Positions 12,692 through 25,448 of a stretch of DNA of 64,000 nucleotides are shown here, piece after piece. The stretch is from Calliphora vicina. Its lineage: Eukaryota > Arthropoda > Insecta > Diptera > Calliphoridae. The translations under genes and the position numbers were made by a program. How positions within the stretch are numbered: the stretch's first letter is position 1; every line of letters begins with the position of its first letter. Below the pieces are notes generated by a model. That model searched no databases, had not been told where the DNA came from, and was given only the letters and a program-made list of their open reading frames with translations. Where the stretch lies: NCBI RefSeq assembly GCF_958450345.1, contig NC_088780.1, positions 163,972,726 through 164,036,725 on the forward strand, in the 5' to 3' direction.

Positions 12692-12912
12692 GTTTTGTAC
12701 CATTTCAACATCGATCCATCTTTTTAAAAACCTCTATCAGCCCAATTATGAAAAAAAATTCCCCGGTAGTTTTTTCCCTTTTCGTTTTTTTAACATAGAA
12801 TTTGAATAGGAAAAATGAGAAAAGGGAAAAAACTCCCGGGGAATTTTTTTTTCATAATTGGGCTGATAGAGTTTTTCAAAAAAGATGGATCGATGTTGAA
12901 ATGGTACAAAAT
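12692..12912. mobile_element. Foldback element with ~90-bp inverted arms
   Basis: The left arm runs from TTTTGTACCATTTCAACATC through GCCCAATTATG to TTTTTTCCCTTTTC; the right arm repeats this in reverse (GAAAAGGGAAAAAACTC to GGTACAAAA). The arms are nearly identical, separated by about 35 bases of loop. Probably a MITE or a relic of an inverted duplication. No clear target duplication. Confidence 0.85.
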
Positions 12913-15900
12913 AAGCTGTGAGTGAGATACTAATGATATTAATATGTCATCGTTAAAATGTCCGTCGCAGTTTCGGTCGGATGCTCGAAACCGAGAGGTC
13001 CAATTTAAAAGAACTCATTGAGTGGTGGCTTGGATTATGTTGACTTTGAGTTTATCGTTCGTTTGCGGATTATTGGCATAGAGTTTCGAAAATAAAACTA
13101 GAAAAAGTTCATGATCTTGATGGGCAGTTATTCAATCAATCATGCATGCAGCAGCATATGTCCATTGTGACATAAGCTGCTGGAATAACAATTCAAGTCG
13201 GAATAAAAGAAATTGGTTATCTGGTCTCACTTACGTTATTTTCAAAGAAGTATGGACCAATGATATCGTTGACTGAAAATCAGCACCAACAGTAAGTTTT
13301 ATGGACAAATTGCCAACTGGTGAACCTCGTGTGGGTTGGCATTCATCCAAAAATGCATAATGTTTGCTTTAACAAACTCCCATTGGGATAATAATCATTT
13401 GGATGTACTGCACAAGAATGTAACGGAGATTTGATATCAGTGACTGAGTAATAAACAATAGAGTTGGCAAAATAACAGTCCTCCAATATCGAATCGCCGT
13501 TATTTGAAAACGCTTTATGTAATATCTTGGCTGATCAATTTGAGAAGACTGAAACAGTTATTTCGACTTTGTTGGCTGCCAGCATTCTTGATCGCTGATG
13601 CTCCCGAATCGTCCATAATTTCAACCACTCCTCAGTTGTGCTAAAAACTTGCTATATTCGGTGTTATGATCGAAATTAAACTCCACCTTATTGAGTTTAA
13701 ATTTCATTAAACATTCCTTAAAAATTCCTCCATCTTGTGAAAGCCCCTTCACACAAAAACTTAAGCTTTTTGTCTATAATTCTTATAATGTCTATAAATA
13801 AACATGTTGGAAATTGTTAAATCTTAAACTTAAATGGCTAGAAAAGCTAAAAGAATTCACCATTTCAAATGGCTGAACACTCTGTGCTAACGCGTCTAGT
13901 CTGGCAAAAAATGAATATGAATAGCAAAAATAACAAGAACTTTTAGTATTTTAAAAGATCTTGGAATGTTTACACAGTTGTAGTTGGAACGAGTACCAAA
14001 GTATAGCAACAAACCAAAACTGAAACATTTGTTTACATGCCCAACTCATTGACACTTTAAACAAATAAATAATAACTAGAAAATGCTTGTATAATTGACA
14101 AACGATTTCAAATTATTAAAGCCATTTGGCTAGACAGAAAATACTCGAGCATTTTGTTAATAATACACGAATACTGAAATGTAATTCAATCTGTTAAATT
14201 GCTACTATTTCATTGATTTGTTTACATTTGGGAGGTCCACCGTTTTGCCACTGAACTACATGTGTGCAAGGATTTGTGTAAATTTAAACCTTTCTTAGAC
14301 GTGGTTTAGCTACTTGAGGTGACGCCTCTGACCACTTGATAAGGTTTTGTTTTTTGTTTAAAATGACACGTAATTTGCGTGTGCCTCTAACTACCATTAC
14401 AAATGTTTATTTGTTTGTTTATTTATTTAATTTATAAACAAATATGTATTTAAATGACATTAACTCAAACAATTGACAATGGCACGCAGACAATCGGGAC
14501 AGACCAACAAAGTTTGTGTTAAGAAATCATGTAATAAACTCCTGCCTTTCAGATAGTTCCTGCAATATTAAAGATGTTTTCTCACAGCCAGCCATAAACA
14601 CTTGACAATGTCGTCACCACATAGTGGGTTGTGTTTGTAAAACGGTCTTGTCAAAGGACTAAAATCGCCTTTAATTACATATTTTCCATACACTTGTTGT
14701 GTGTCCAGTTCCTTTGAATGTCTCTGCTGCTATTGGGTTTGGGATTTGTATGAATATTTTGGATTTTGTGTGGTCTTTTGTTTATTTGTGTTTTATTATG
14801 CATTGTGACAGTTCCGGCCAATTCTCAAGTGCTTCCGAGGTGTGGCTGCCCACTGTTTTTCAATGAAAATTTAAGAATATACAGTATTGAAAAATTGCAT
14901 ATAAACTTTGAGGGCAAATAGCTTTGAAAATAAATTGAAGACAAATTATTTCATTTGGAAAATCTTGATTTTTTTTTAATCTATTTCAATATCAATGTCT
15001 TCAGCTTTACTGAAAACATAATTTCCATAATTTTGATTAGGTTTTGGCTATTATTAAGTAGATTCCTTCAACCAACGAGGAAATTATTGAGTTTGGTTTG
15101 TAGCCAAATTAGTTTTGGTTTCAATTGAGAAGTGCTTGCTTTCCAATAACGATCACAAGCTTTACAGGACAATATTGCTTAAAGGGATTATTTTATAATT
15201 GCTGACTTTGAATATAAAATATTTAAGGTATTGAGATGGTGCCATCTCAGCTCTTTGTATCAGATCGATATACTTGATGTACTGATTTATCTACTCTCTA
15301 CTGTTTTAGTTGGATAGGAGATGCTTATGAATTTTGTGATCCATTTACAGTAAAGGAATGAACACATAGCATCTCTGAGATTTCCAATTGTCATCACCAT
15401 GGCCTGACGACGAGAACTAAGGACCAGTGCGCATAATATTGATTGTATGATGGTGCTCCTTCTTGCTAATATCATACAGCCTCCAACTTCAAATTTTAAA
15501 TTTTAGCCCAGGTTTTATTGCTTATTCTAAATCATGTCATAATCCTGGAAGAGGGAGACTAAGAGAGTTGTCCTCTAAAAAGCCATTCACATGCTATTTT
15601 GCACAATCATACGAGCAGGTGTGAATCAAAAAGATTCCTGTAGTTGGTCCATCCAGAAATCTTCGCTAAAGTTTAAAAATACAAGCTGCCTATATTGTAG
15701 TCTAAAAAGAAGAACTTACAGGTCAGTGAAGGTACCGATTTTGGTAATCAAGAATGTTGGTTCGAATGAATAAATGTCCCTTCAAGCTCTGTTCTTCGTG
15801 AGAACAATGAACATCGAAGGCTCTTATCTTTAAACGAGGTTGTAATGCAGAATAATAAATACAAATAAGAACAAATAATAAGAGAGGGATGAACTGCCTG

Positions 15901-16825
15901 TAGTAGGAGCCATGCCACTAGAAATTAATTGGATCATTGCATTGTCTTTTGGGAACCGATTTATGGTAATTAATGTAGTTGGTTGGAAAAACATTTCTGA
16001 TGTCCCATCAATCATAGTTTACAAGAAAAGCTTACCTCTAAATGACGAGGTAAATCAGTTTAGCATCTGAATTATCTAAGTTCCAGGACACAGAAGGTTG
16101 CATCATACAAGTTTAAAAACATTTGAGATATGTTGGTATTCCTAATCTGTTCTTAATAGAATCTTAGGCATTACAAAGAAGAGAGAAGAGAGATCAGCTG
16201 TAGTTGTTTCATCAGGATAGATTTAATAACCATACCGTAAACTCGTTCATGAATAAAGTATGGTACGTAGTCGTGCATATCGTTCAATTCAGAACCAAAT
16301 AAATTGGTTATCATTGATATATAGCACTCGCTCTGGAGATTGTAGCCTCGTCAACTTCGTTTTCAGAGAAGAACTAACCAATGCATTGGTTATATCATTG
16401 CAATGATGTAACTGGCCTAAAATCAGTGACACCAATGCAACGCATTTTTTCTTGTTAACATATTTTGTGTCTCTTCAATCTTCGTTCTTGGTGGGGAAAA
16501 CTATTGTCAGCATTAGAATAATCAGAGTTTTGGGACACAGGAACATCTACGAAAATGTCATGGGTTAAATTTCCACAGAAAGTGTCTACCTACAGGCTTC
16601 ATTTCCATAGTCTCTTACAAATAGATATTTCAGAAAAACACAGAAGAACAATTGAAATTGTTTCTATCGGACAGACTGTAGGAATACAATCTTTGTAATA
16701 GCATCTTCTGAAAATAAAGTATTCTATTTGGGGTGTTATCACAGAATAGCATCCCACAAATGTGTTAGTATTCTCCTAGTCTCTTACAAATAAAAACTTC
16801 AGAAAAACACAGAAGACCGGACAGA
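12913..16825. other. Non-coding stretch
   Basis: No gene recognised. The part near 12950-13080 faintly resembles 43130-43280 (AGAGGTCCAATTTAAA against AGAGGTCAAATTATT, GGCTTGGATTATGTTGACTTT against GGCCTGGTTTATGTTAATTTT). Short open frames near 15287, 15591 and 15830 show no family resemblance. Confidence 0.45.
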
Positions 16826-17870
16826 CTGTAGTTTAACCAGAGTAACATGGCTGAATCTTGAGCTGGACTTGCGAAATTGTTACCCTTATTTCATTCGTAC
16901 ACAGAGAAAACAGATTCGTTATAGCAACCGAATTAGTTGCCAATCGAATGATTCTACATAAGTGACCGAATTTTAAAGTTTTGGCTATGCAATTTTGGAA
17001 GGGGTAACAAAAGTTTGGTTGCTTCAACCGAAATTCTTCTTTATCAACTGACTTTCGGTTGATAGAATCGAAAAATTCTATTTCTACAACCGAATCATTC
17101 GATTGGCAACAAATTCGGTTGCTATCACGAATCTGGTTTCTCTGTGTATTGGTAACATTGAGGATTTTCTAATTGGTAGAGATGATCTACCTGGAAGAAT
17201 GTGGAATCCAATCATTGTTATAGGAGCTTCCAAAAAGGAATGATCATATTACGGACGACATCATTGAATAGAATCTCAGAAATGTGTTGGTATTCCTCTA
17301 GTCTCTTGCAAATAGAAACTTCAGAGAAACACTGAAGACCAATCGAAATTGTTTCTACCGGCCTGATACTCTGGCTGACTGTTCAGGTGGGCTTGCGAAA
17401 TTGTTACCAGAATTGTAAACACAGAACACAGACGTAGCTTACCCAGATTAACATGGCAGAATCTTGAGCTGGACTTGCGAAATTGTTACCCTTATTTTCT
17501 TCGTAATGGTAACAACGAGGATTTTCTAATTGGTATAGATGATCCCTCTGCAAGAATGTGGTATCCAATCATTGTTATAAAAGCTTCCGAAAAGGAAGGA
17601 TCATATTACAGACGCCATCAGAGAATAGCCTAACAAATGAAATTGATTCTACCGGACAGACTGTAGCATCGCCTGTTACTTTGGCTGACTCTTCAGCTGG
17701 ACTTGTTGCGAAATTGTTACCCTTATGTTCTTCGTAATCGTAGCATTGTGGATTTTCTCATTGGTAGAGATCATCTGCGCAAGAGTGTGGAATCCAATCA
17801 TTTTTATGGAAGCTTCCGAAAAGGAAGGATCTTACTAGGGACGTCATCACAGAATAGCATCTCAGATTTA
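16826..17870. repeat. Diverged tandem repeat region hosting a MITE
   Basis: Phrases such as GAATCTTGAGCTGGACTTGC, GAAATTGTTACCCTTAT, GAGGATTTTCTAATTGGTA and GGAAGGATCATATTAC recur in at least three diverged copies (from 16840, 17455 and 17690). The first copy is interrupted by the MITE at 16900-17146; the other two are uninterrupted at that spot. No protein is recognised. Confidence 0.7.
16900..17146. mobile_element. MITE, CACAGAGAAAAC family, copy 1
   Basis: The 247-bp element has inverted ends: CACAGAGAAAACAGATTCGT at the left and its near complement at the right (CACGAATCTGGTTTCTCTGTG), continuing inward with ATAGCAACCGAAT and TTGCCAATCGAAT. It is flanked by TA on both sides (16898-16899 and 17147-17148). 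A TA target is typical of the Tc1/mariner superfamily. Confidence 0.93.
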
Positions 17871-17984
17871 TCGAATTCACATATATTTGATAACTTAAAC
17901 TATTATGAATCATCAACTTCTTTTAGAAAACGAAAGTGCTTTAAATTTTGTATTTCGGCTTTGGGGAATCTTTAGAATAATCTA

Positions 17985-18227
17985 CACAGAGAAAACAGAT
18001 TCGTGATAGCAACCGAATTTGTTGCCAATCGAATTATTCTGTTGCACACATAGAATTTTTCGATTCTATCAACAAAAAGTTGATAAAGAAGAATATCGGT
18101 TGAACCAACCAACCTTTTGTTACCCTTTCCAAAATTTTATAGCCACAACTATAAAATTCGGTCACTAAGGTAGAATCATTCGATTGGCAACAAATTCGGT
18201 TGCTAACACGAATGTGTTTCCTCTGTG
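17985..18227. mobile_element. MITE, CACAGAGAAAAC family, copy 2
   Basis: The 243-bp element has the same inverted ends and flanking TA (17983-17984, 18228-18229). The centre is in the opposite orientation to copy 1 (AGAATTTTTCGATTCTATC comes first here), so it inserted the other way round. Confidence 0.93.
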
Positions 18228-21200
18228 TAGTTTGGTAGATAGATTTGACGGGGGTGTGTACTATGAGAAGTACACTTCCACTCGGAGACTCATAGGATAC
18301 CCTTTGGAAATACAATATAACTAGGTGTGAACTAGATGTGAAGAGTAGAAATGAAAAGTCAGATTATATAAAAATAAATATGTTTAAAAAAATCAGTTCA
18401 AATGGGACATGAAATAAGTATAGACTGATTTTCCCAGAGTCCTATTCCCCCGACAAAGCCTAATAGATTACCTAGATCATATCTAGCTATATTCCCCTGT
18501 TCATCATGGAATCTTTCCTCTAACCATTTTTGCCTAAGGGCCCTGTAATCCTCAATATCCTCGCACATCCTACAGAAGTCCTGTATCCATCCTACAGAAG
18601 TCCATATCCTATTTAACAATGAAGGCTACAATTGACCAGTGGCCGGTTATCACTCCTACTAAAGACCTGAGGCTTTTCCTAACCAACCCAATTAGTATTC
18701 TGGTTGCCATTGAATCCAAATTTGGCCAAATGCCCAAATACAATCCGTCCTACTACAATTCGTCCTACAACAATCCGTCATGCTTCGTAGAGTTCCGGAT
18801 ATTTCGAAGATCAATAATCTAAATTGAATACTGCTTAAATGTGGTAGATAAAAAGGATATCAACTCATACCATTCCTAGTGGTCTAATTCCTGGAAGAGG
18901 CTTAACTTCCAGGATCTTTAGATCCAATTAAATTTGAGAAATGTAGGTACATTCTTTATTTTGTAATTACGCCCTTATTCATAATCAATTTTTAATTTTA
19001 TAAAAGTTTTTTCAAACAAAATTTCTTTTATAAACCAGCAATAAATTTAAAAATTGTTTATGAATAAGACCTTTAATATTTATGTTTCTTTTATCACCTC
19101 CAAAAATGCGATGGCAATCAATTAACAAATATTATAAAAATCAGAATTTATACCATAAAATAAACCGCAACAATAGATTTTTATATTGAAAACCATTAAA
19201 TAATCTTAAAAACAAATAGAAAGAAGTATGTATCTCACGAAACCAAACAACAAATCATTTGAGTTTAGTTTCCCCTAAAATTATAAATAATTCACTCACT
19301 CTCTCGCTCTATTCTACAGAGTTCACCACTCACTCATTTCAAATTCTCTATAAATATTGCACTCATATGTTAGCACTCTTTGCTGTGATTTCAACTCATA
19401 CTCTTAGCAATGAGCGAAAAAACAACAAACATGTGTCCTTTAAATAATGAATGAAATCTAAACAAACAGCCAACCAACGAGCCATTTAAAATTCCATCAT
19501 AAACATTTCAATGATACATATCGGTTCCATGGAACTTAATTATGCTGCGCATTATTTGATGTTGTATTAAAGATTTTATGTTCTATATTGTCTAATTTGT
19601 TTTGTTTTCATTACACTTTTTTATTTGTTTTATTCTTAATTCATCATTTTTATGATGAGCTAGATGGTGGTAAATTTTTATACTAAAATAGCTCTCGCTT
19701 CTTAACTAAATACATACTATGTATGTATGCATGTACAGCTGATCAGGTGTGTGTGGTTTGCCATTATTTACAGGCAGCCCTGGTATTTTATGCACAATGT
19801 GGGTGGCCCCACACACGCCGAATGCCCCCAAATAACATTAAGTTGCATAAACATCTAAATGTCTTCTCCACCATACAGTCTAACACGAATAGTATGTCTT
19901 GTGTAGATGTACTCCACTGAATAAAAAAAACAACTATACAACACATGTGAATGGATGATGAATTAAATGGGTGGTAGATGGATGGATGAATGGTTTATTA
20001 TGTAAATGGTTATTTTATTGTTCTTGTGGTGCGCTGACAATGTATACAAATACAATAAAAATCTCATCCTCATCTGTTTTACAGGTTAGATTTAAATGAA
20101 ATAATGCTGTGTGAATGTATGAATGGAATTAAAAAAGGGGGATAAAAGTTTGTTTGTAATTATCATTGTTAAAATCCTAATGATCAGCTCTTCAAGGGCA
20201 CTCGTGTGTAAATAATTTCTCGAGTACGAGTAAAGGATTTTTTTTTTTGCCTTCTTAACCTCTGAGTTTGGCTGTATTTATGGAAATAGTTTGAGGAGTA
20301 AAGTTAATATTCTGCTGTAACTGAAAGTGTGTCAAAGATTTCAATTTGCAGTAATTGTAACTGGTTGTAAATCAAACGAGGGATGTTGTAAAAACGCTTA
20401 TTTAATCTTATTAGCTTAAACTGTAAACTAAGTTGTACCTTAGATATCGAGAAAAGTGTTGTCGATGTCATGAGTTTGATTATGATAACCTGGATAGACT
20501 CAAATGTTGTCAATGCTCTGGGACGTAACATTTTCTAGGCCATGCTCAGGCTAATTCAGTTGAAACCTATTTAAACAAAAATTTTGAATTCAGCGACCCC
20601 ATATCCACATAAATCAATCTGGTTAAGAATGAATAACGCCTTGGCGTATCTTGACTTCAGGATGTCTTCTTTTTTCTTCAATTGATCGCCAACTTTGGCA
20701 TTCGTAAGAAGGGGTTCATTTGTGGGGTGTTTTAGAGATCGGCCAAAGTCTCTTGACTGGAGGCTAGAAGGTTATCTTCTGATGATTCTGAGATCATCGT
20801 TCTTTTTTTAATACGTTGTTATTGTTGTCGTTATTCTTGTTATTGTTGTTGTTCATTACTTTTTGGTCCCACGAGTAGGCACGTACGGTTATGGACCATT
20901 CCCGGAGGGGAAGGGACAAAAAGGGATAGGGATAAGGATAAGGAAGGGGAGCATAATCTTTGGTCGTGAAGTTCATTATCTCGAATGTTTACCCTACATC
21001 AGAGGAATGCACAACCAAGATAAAAACCACATCCAGCACTAAAGCCACCACATCACGACAAGATTGTTTTCCAGGTGGTGGACATAAATCCAGAATCCAC
21101 CATATAATTTTGTTCATCTGGATTTGATTTTGGAACCATTATAGCGACCATTTTACCCAACTCCGCTGGATTAGACAGGATAGAAACTGTAATATTAACA

Positions 21201-21589
21201 TGCATTCAGGATCCTAATCTTTAAATCACATAACTAAAGGGTTTTCCAATAATGGCAGGTCTACGTTGTCTACTGAGTGTTCGGCATGTGGATCCAGTTC
21301 GACGGCGCTACGTACCACACAGCGAAAGACATAGGTAATGGACATTCTGTAGAAAGATATTCCAAGATAGTAATGTGAATTTACCTCCAAGATCATTCCA
21401 TTAAACTTCACTAATTTGGCGCGTGCAGAAATTTTCCTCAGAATTGAAGAAGTCGAACCGAAGAAAGGAGACAAAAATAATTGCAATAATTGGCGTGGAA
21501 TCTCTCTTCTACCATCTGTATTTATATACATATATTATTCTAGATCGAATATCGGAGTGTTTAAATTGTTTTCTACGTAGTACATAGTC
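18228..21589. other. Non-coding stretch
   Basis: No gene recognised. It includes a short direct repeat (ATCCTACAGAAGTCC twice, 18567-18605), a GGATGGATGA patch near 19950-19990 and a TTATTGTTGTCGTTATT patch near 20815-20850. Minus-strand open frames at 18398-18619 and 21226-21531 have no recognised family. Confidence 0.45.
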
Positions 21590-22030
21590 AGGCTTTTGAC
21601 CTAATTGATCCTGCATAGATCAAATAAGTACGGTTCGTGATAGAACAAGCTGTTGAGTTTAAATCGAAAATGTATCTAAGCTTTGTTGATTATGAGAAAG
21701 CATTTGATGCCTTAAGGGTATAATATATTTGGCTGGTGCTTGAGGCAAGAGGTATTCCTAGTAAAATAGTTAATGTCTTTCATCTTGCAGAGTCATACAT
21801 AATGGTGCTCTAAGTGATAGCTTTAGAACAGTTAGTGGTGTAAGACAGGGATGTCCACCTTCCCCACCACTACTGATCACAGTGATTCATGTCATATTGG
21901 ATAAAATGGAAGCAAAGAATATAAGACTGTTGTGGAAGATGAACCAAAAGCTAAGTCATTTTGATGTCGTTCTTTTATGTAACACCAAATCTGAGATGAG
22001 GGAGCTCTTTACAACCCTAACTTACTCCCC
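21590..22030 (+). pseudogene. Non-LTR retrotransposon reverse transcriptase fragment
   Basis: Reading across frames gives the reverse transcriptase core: a weak RSCIDQI-like start, then LSFVDYEKAFDALR (the conserved catalytic Asp block), VLEARGIPSKIVN, and, after a frameshift, VIHNGALSDSFRTVSGVRQG followed by CPPSP, the next RT block. The later part (KSEMRELFTTL) follows the family, but the usual DD catalytic pair is not seen. Internal stops and at least one frameshift show it is dead. No endonuclease domain or 3' tail is visible, so it is a truncated LINE-type copy. Confidence 0.88.
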
Positions 22031-22568
22031 ACCTTAGGTTTAGGATAATCAGTAGCAATCAAATGATGCCCTCAAAGTCAATTATAACCCAGGCTATAGC
22101 ATAAATTCAGATGGATCTATGCGGCAGAGTCATTGGAAATTAGACCATCGCCTCCATAGGCGTACATGAGCCTTTCAAATAGCTTGTTTTATTTCACACA
22201 GCTTTTTTCCACTATTGGAAATCCCTTTACTTCCTCAGCTTGCATCTGCTTACCATCTGAAGATATCCATTTTTAGCTACGCTATTCTGAGGTAAATGTG
22301 GATGTCGTTCCGCAAGTCTCGCTGGTTCGACTGATACATAGGCCGTTCAGGTGTAATAACGCGCTAACGATCTATTGCGCTTCTCCTTGTTTTCCAACCA
22401 ACTGATATCGAGGGCAATTCTGGACTTGATACTATTGATGTCTTCAACTAAGTCTGTCAGTCTCGCTTCTTCGCCAAAAAGTGGAATTTCGATTAAACGA
22501 TATTTTTTTTGTTTAAAGAGAAGTAACACTGAGGTAATTAATATGCCTATATATATTTATGTTACTTT
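22031..22568. other. Non-coding stretch
   Basis: Perhaps the tail of the retrotransposon fragment; no motif supports this. No gene recognised. Confidence 0.35.
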
Positions 22569-22621
22569 GACCCCTTTCACACTAGGTAATTTAGTTGCGC
22601 AAGTCTTGTGTGAAAGGGGTC
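22569..22621. repeat. Perfect hairpin, 14-bp arms
   Basis: GACCCCTTTCACAC at 22569-22582 and its exact complement GTGTGAAAGGGGTC at 22608-22621 enclose 25 bases. It lies directly at the edge of the repeat module at 22611-22777. Confidence 0.85.
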
Positions 22622-22777
22622 TTTCTTTGGAGGAGAAAAGCTTTTTAATAGACAACTCTGCAATTGCGCGTTATATTTATTATTAGTGCAGGTTGCAGCG
22701 CCTAAGGTGGTGAGATGGCACGTTAGTCAAGCCAACAACCTTTATTTAATTATTTTACTTTGGTGGCGTTTTAGTGT
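22611..22777. repeat. Dispersed module, copy 1
   Basis: Shares TCTGCAATTGCGCGTTAT, TTATTAGTGCAGGTTGCAGC, GTCAAGCCAACAACCTTTAT and GGTAGCG/GGTGGCGTTTTA with 61259-61410 in the same order and orientation. Function unknown. It lies near satellite-related monomers at both loci. Confidence 0.8.
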
Positions 22778-23049
22778 TATACCACCGAAGGAGAGCGCTA
22801 TGATAAATATTAGTTATTAGTAAACTAATAAATATTATAAACTGATGTTGTGGATTGGCACCTACTGGGAATCAAACCCAGGCCACAAATACCATGCTTA
22901 CAAGGCTTATTTGCACCTAAATCTTTCTACTAACTTGTGTGATGATCGGTCCATAAATGAACCTACCCCCTATATCAGACAAATATTTAATTGTCACATA
23001 TTGATGTTGGATATATTAGATTCGGCACAGACGAATATAACGCTATTAC

Positions 23050-23250
23050 TTGTTCATATATGAAAAACCGATTTTTGGTCAGAAAAATTAGGGATCGCGA
23101 TCGTGCTCCCTTTCTCAATTTAAAGTTTATTTAAATGAATTTTTGATCACAAATATGAGTGATCACAGATTGAGCTTCTTTTCTCAATTAAACATTTATT
23201 TATAAAGCTATTGAAGTTTTAAGAGTTTTTGCGTATTATATATCTGTTTC
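23050..23250. repeat. Monomers related to the 114-bp satellite
   Basis: Two diverged units: one with CGATTTTTGGTCAGAAAAAT and CAATTTAAAG, the next with ATATGAGTGATCACAGATTG and TCTCAATTAAACATTTATTT. Confidence 0.6.
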
Positions 23251-24394
23251 TCTTGAAGAGTTGATCAATCCAATGTGACAATGTGATTGTGAGTAAGAGT
23301 CCTCTTCTTTCATAAAATATCTTGCTAGATTTTAACACTTATCTTTCCCCCCTCGTTCTATAGTACGTGATTAATCCGTGTGGGAAATTGTTCTTGTTCA
23401 AAGACATTAACAAGTAATTTCTAAAAAAGTTTCATTCATTCCCCTACTCCGATATTAAAAAAAAATCAATTATATTTCTATATTTTCCTAATAACACAAT
23501 CATACTCGTAATTAGTTCTTAATTGTGTCATTATTGTACAATACAATATAATCTTGTCAATTATATACAAGTCAAGTGGTTTTGGGAGCAAATGAAACTC
23601 AAGAAGACGCAGATAAAAACACTTAAATCCAAACTTAATACAGTTTGGTGGCTACCATAAACCGAAAAACACTGATCTTTACAGCTTGGATCCCTCTGTT
23701 AAGGAAAAGGTTAAAGACCTTTTAAACACTTCATTGATCTTATGACAACTAATGGGAACGGGGAACTTTAAAATTTAACAATAAAGATACAAAAGAACAT
23801 TTTATTCCAAATTTTTGTTTATGTTTATTAATTTTCAATAACATTTTATTCGTTTATAATAGACACATTGACTTTTAATTATAATTGCATTTTTATTCAC
23901 ATATTTGTTGGTGTTTGTTTCTTGGTAAAAATCCACATTTAATTGATTGCTTCAGTTTATTGATTTAGTTGTGATTTTGAAAACATGTCGAAATTTTGTT
24001 TTTAATCAAACAAATATTTTCATTAAACAATTTTTTCTTTTTTTGGGTTGGAAATTCTACTAATCAACAGTTTAAATGGTTTCGAATTATAAACACATAC
24101 GACGAGTACATTATTATTTAAATTTATTTTTTTGTTCGTTTTGAAAATTTATTGTTTGTATAATTTGTTGATCTTTTGAAAATAATCAACATGTTGTTTG
24201 TTGCTTTTAAACAACCAAAATGATAGATTAGAGATATGTACATGCAAATCATAAATATTTTAAAATTAATATTTCAAAATGATGAGGAATTTTTTTGGTA
24301 GGAAAGTTTTTTCTACTTGTTAATCATAAATATTGAAATATTGCAGATTTTAGATTTAGAAGTTATTAACGATTTAAGAGTTTCATAATTTTCC
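23251..24394. other. AT-rich non-coding stretch
   Basis: No gene or element recognised; very AT-rich, with simple T and A runs. Confidence 0.45.
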
Positions 24395-24770
24395 ATAAGA
24401 AACCCGATTTTTGGTCAGACCATAAGAGTGATCACAGATCGAGCTGCTTTTCTCAATAAAACGTTTATTTACTTATTAACGATCTAAGACTTTTAAATTT
24501 CTCATCTGAAAAATTTATTTTTGGTCAGAAATATGAATGAAACTGGGTTTCTCAAGTATGTAAACGTTTATTTGCAAAGTTATTAACAATTTAAGATTTT
24601 TATATTTTTCATCTGAAAATCGATATTGTTCTGAAATATGAGTGATAACAGATCAATCTGCTTTTCTCAATCAAACTCTTATTTACAAAGTTATTAATGT
24701 GTTTTAAGTTATTTTAGGTTTTCATAACAGAAAAAAATATTTTATAACGAACTAAATTTCCACTTCTTTA
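24395..24770. repeat. Three monomers related to the 114-bp satellite
   Basis: Units marked by GTGATCACAGATCGAGCTGC (24429), a diverged unit near 24530, and GAGTGATAACAGATCAATCT (24640), with spacing close to 110 bp and the shared phrases TTTTTGGTCAGA, CAAAGTTATTAA and CATCTGAAAA. Confidence 0.65.
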
Positions 24771-25448
24771 CATCAATATTAAATAGCGACTTGTGTAGAG
24801 TTTTTGAATAAGTTATTGCTGTTATCGATAGTTTGAATTAACTTAGTGCTGACACCAACCTCCCATAAAGTAAAGAAATTTAACATGAAGAATTTACTCT
24901 GTTTGCGATGGTAATGTTTTAATACTTTGTCTTACTAATCGAAATTTATCGTTTTATATTTTGTGTATGTGCACTTAGTTAAGACATCTACCACACTGCT
25001 TACTTACATAACATTATTAAGAGATGGCGCCACTGTGAGGTAAAATGTTATGATAAAGTTATTCATTTTCTTTGGAATCCACTTTATTACAAGCTAAATT
25101 CTAATTCAACTGCTTTATAATTTTTGGACTTCCCTAGCTGTTGATGGGAATTAGATGCCATTCGCAAATATGAACAATCTTGCAAAAGTGAACTGGCCTG
25201 GTTTTAATTTGTTCATATTATCGCTAGTGCACTGTCTGTACTATGTCGCCCTTTCTGTTTGTATGTATGTATTTGAATGGATTTATGTCTCCTATTTTGA
25301 ATGTTTATCTTATGCTGTATAAAATTCCACTCATGAAACCGAACTTTATGTAAGTTTCTCTGTATGATAAACTTGAACTCGTATTGAAATTGTAGGAAGG
25401 AATATGTATACATATAACCAAATCTTGGCCCTAGCACTACGCCATGGC
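24771..25448. other. AT-rich non-coding stretch
   Basis: No gene recognised; simple GTATGTATGTAT patch near 25260. Confidence 0.4.

Noticed and set aside
18398..18619. 73-codon minus-strand frame with CRMCEDIEDYRALRQKWLEE
   Set aside because: Considered as a retrotransposon zinc knuckle, but the spacing of Cys/His does not fit and neighbours give no support.
21226..21531. 101-codon minus-strand open frame
   Set aside because: Antisense and adjacent to the reverse transcriptase fragment; no recognisable motif and no promoter or signals.
22850..22900. tRNA-like 3' half on the minus strand (CCTGGGTTTGATTCCCAG, then GTGCCA)
   Set aside because: No A-box, anticodon arm or matching acceptor strand could be found upstream, so it is at most a coincidental or SINE-like scrap.
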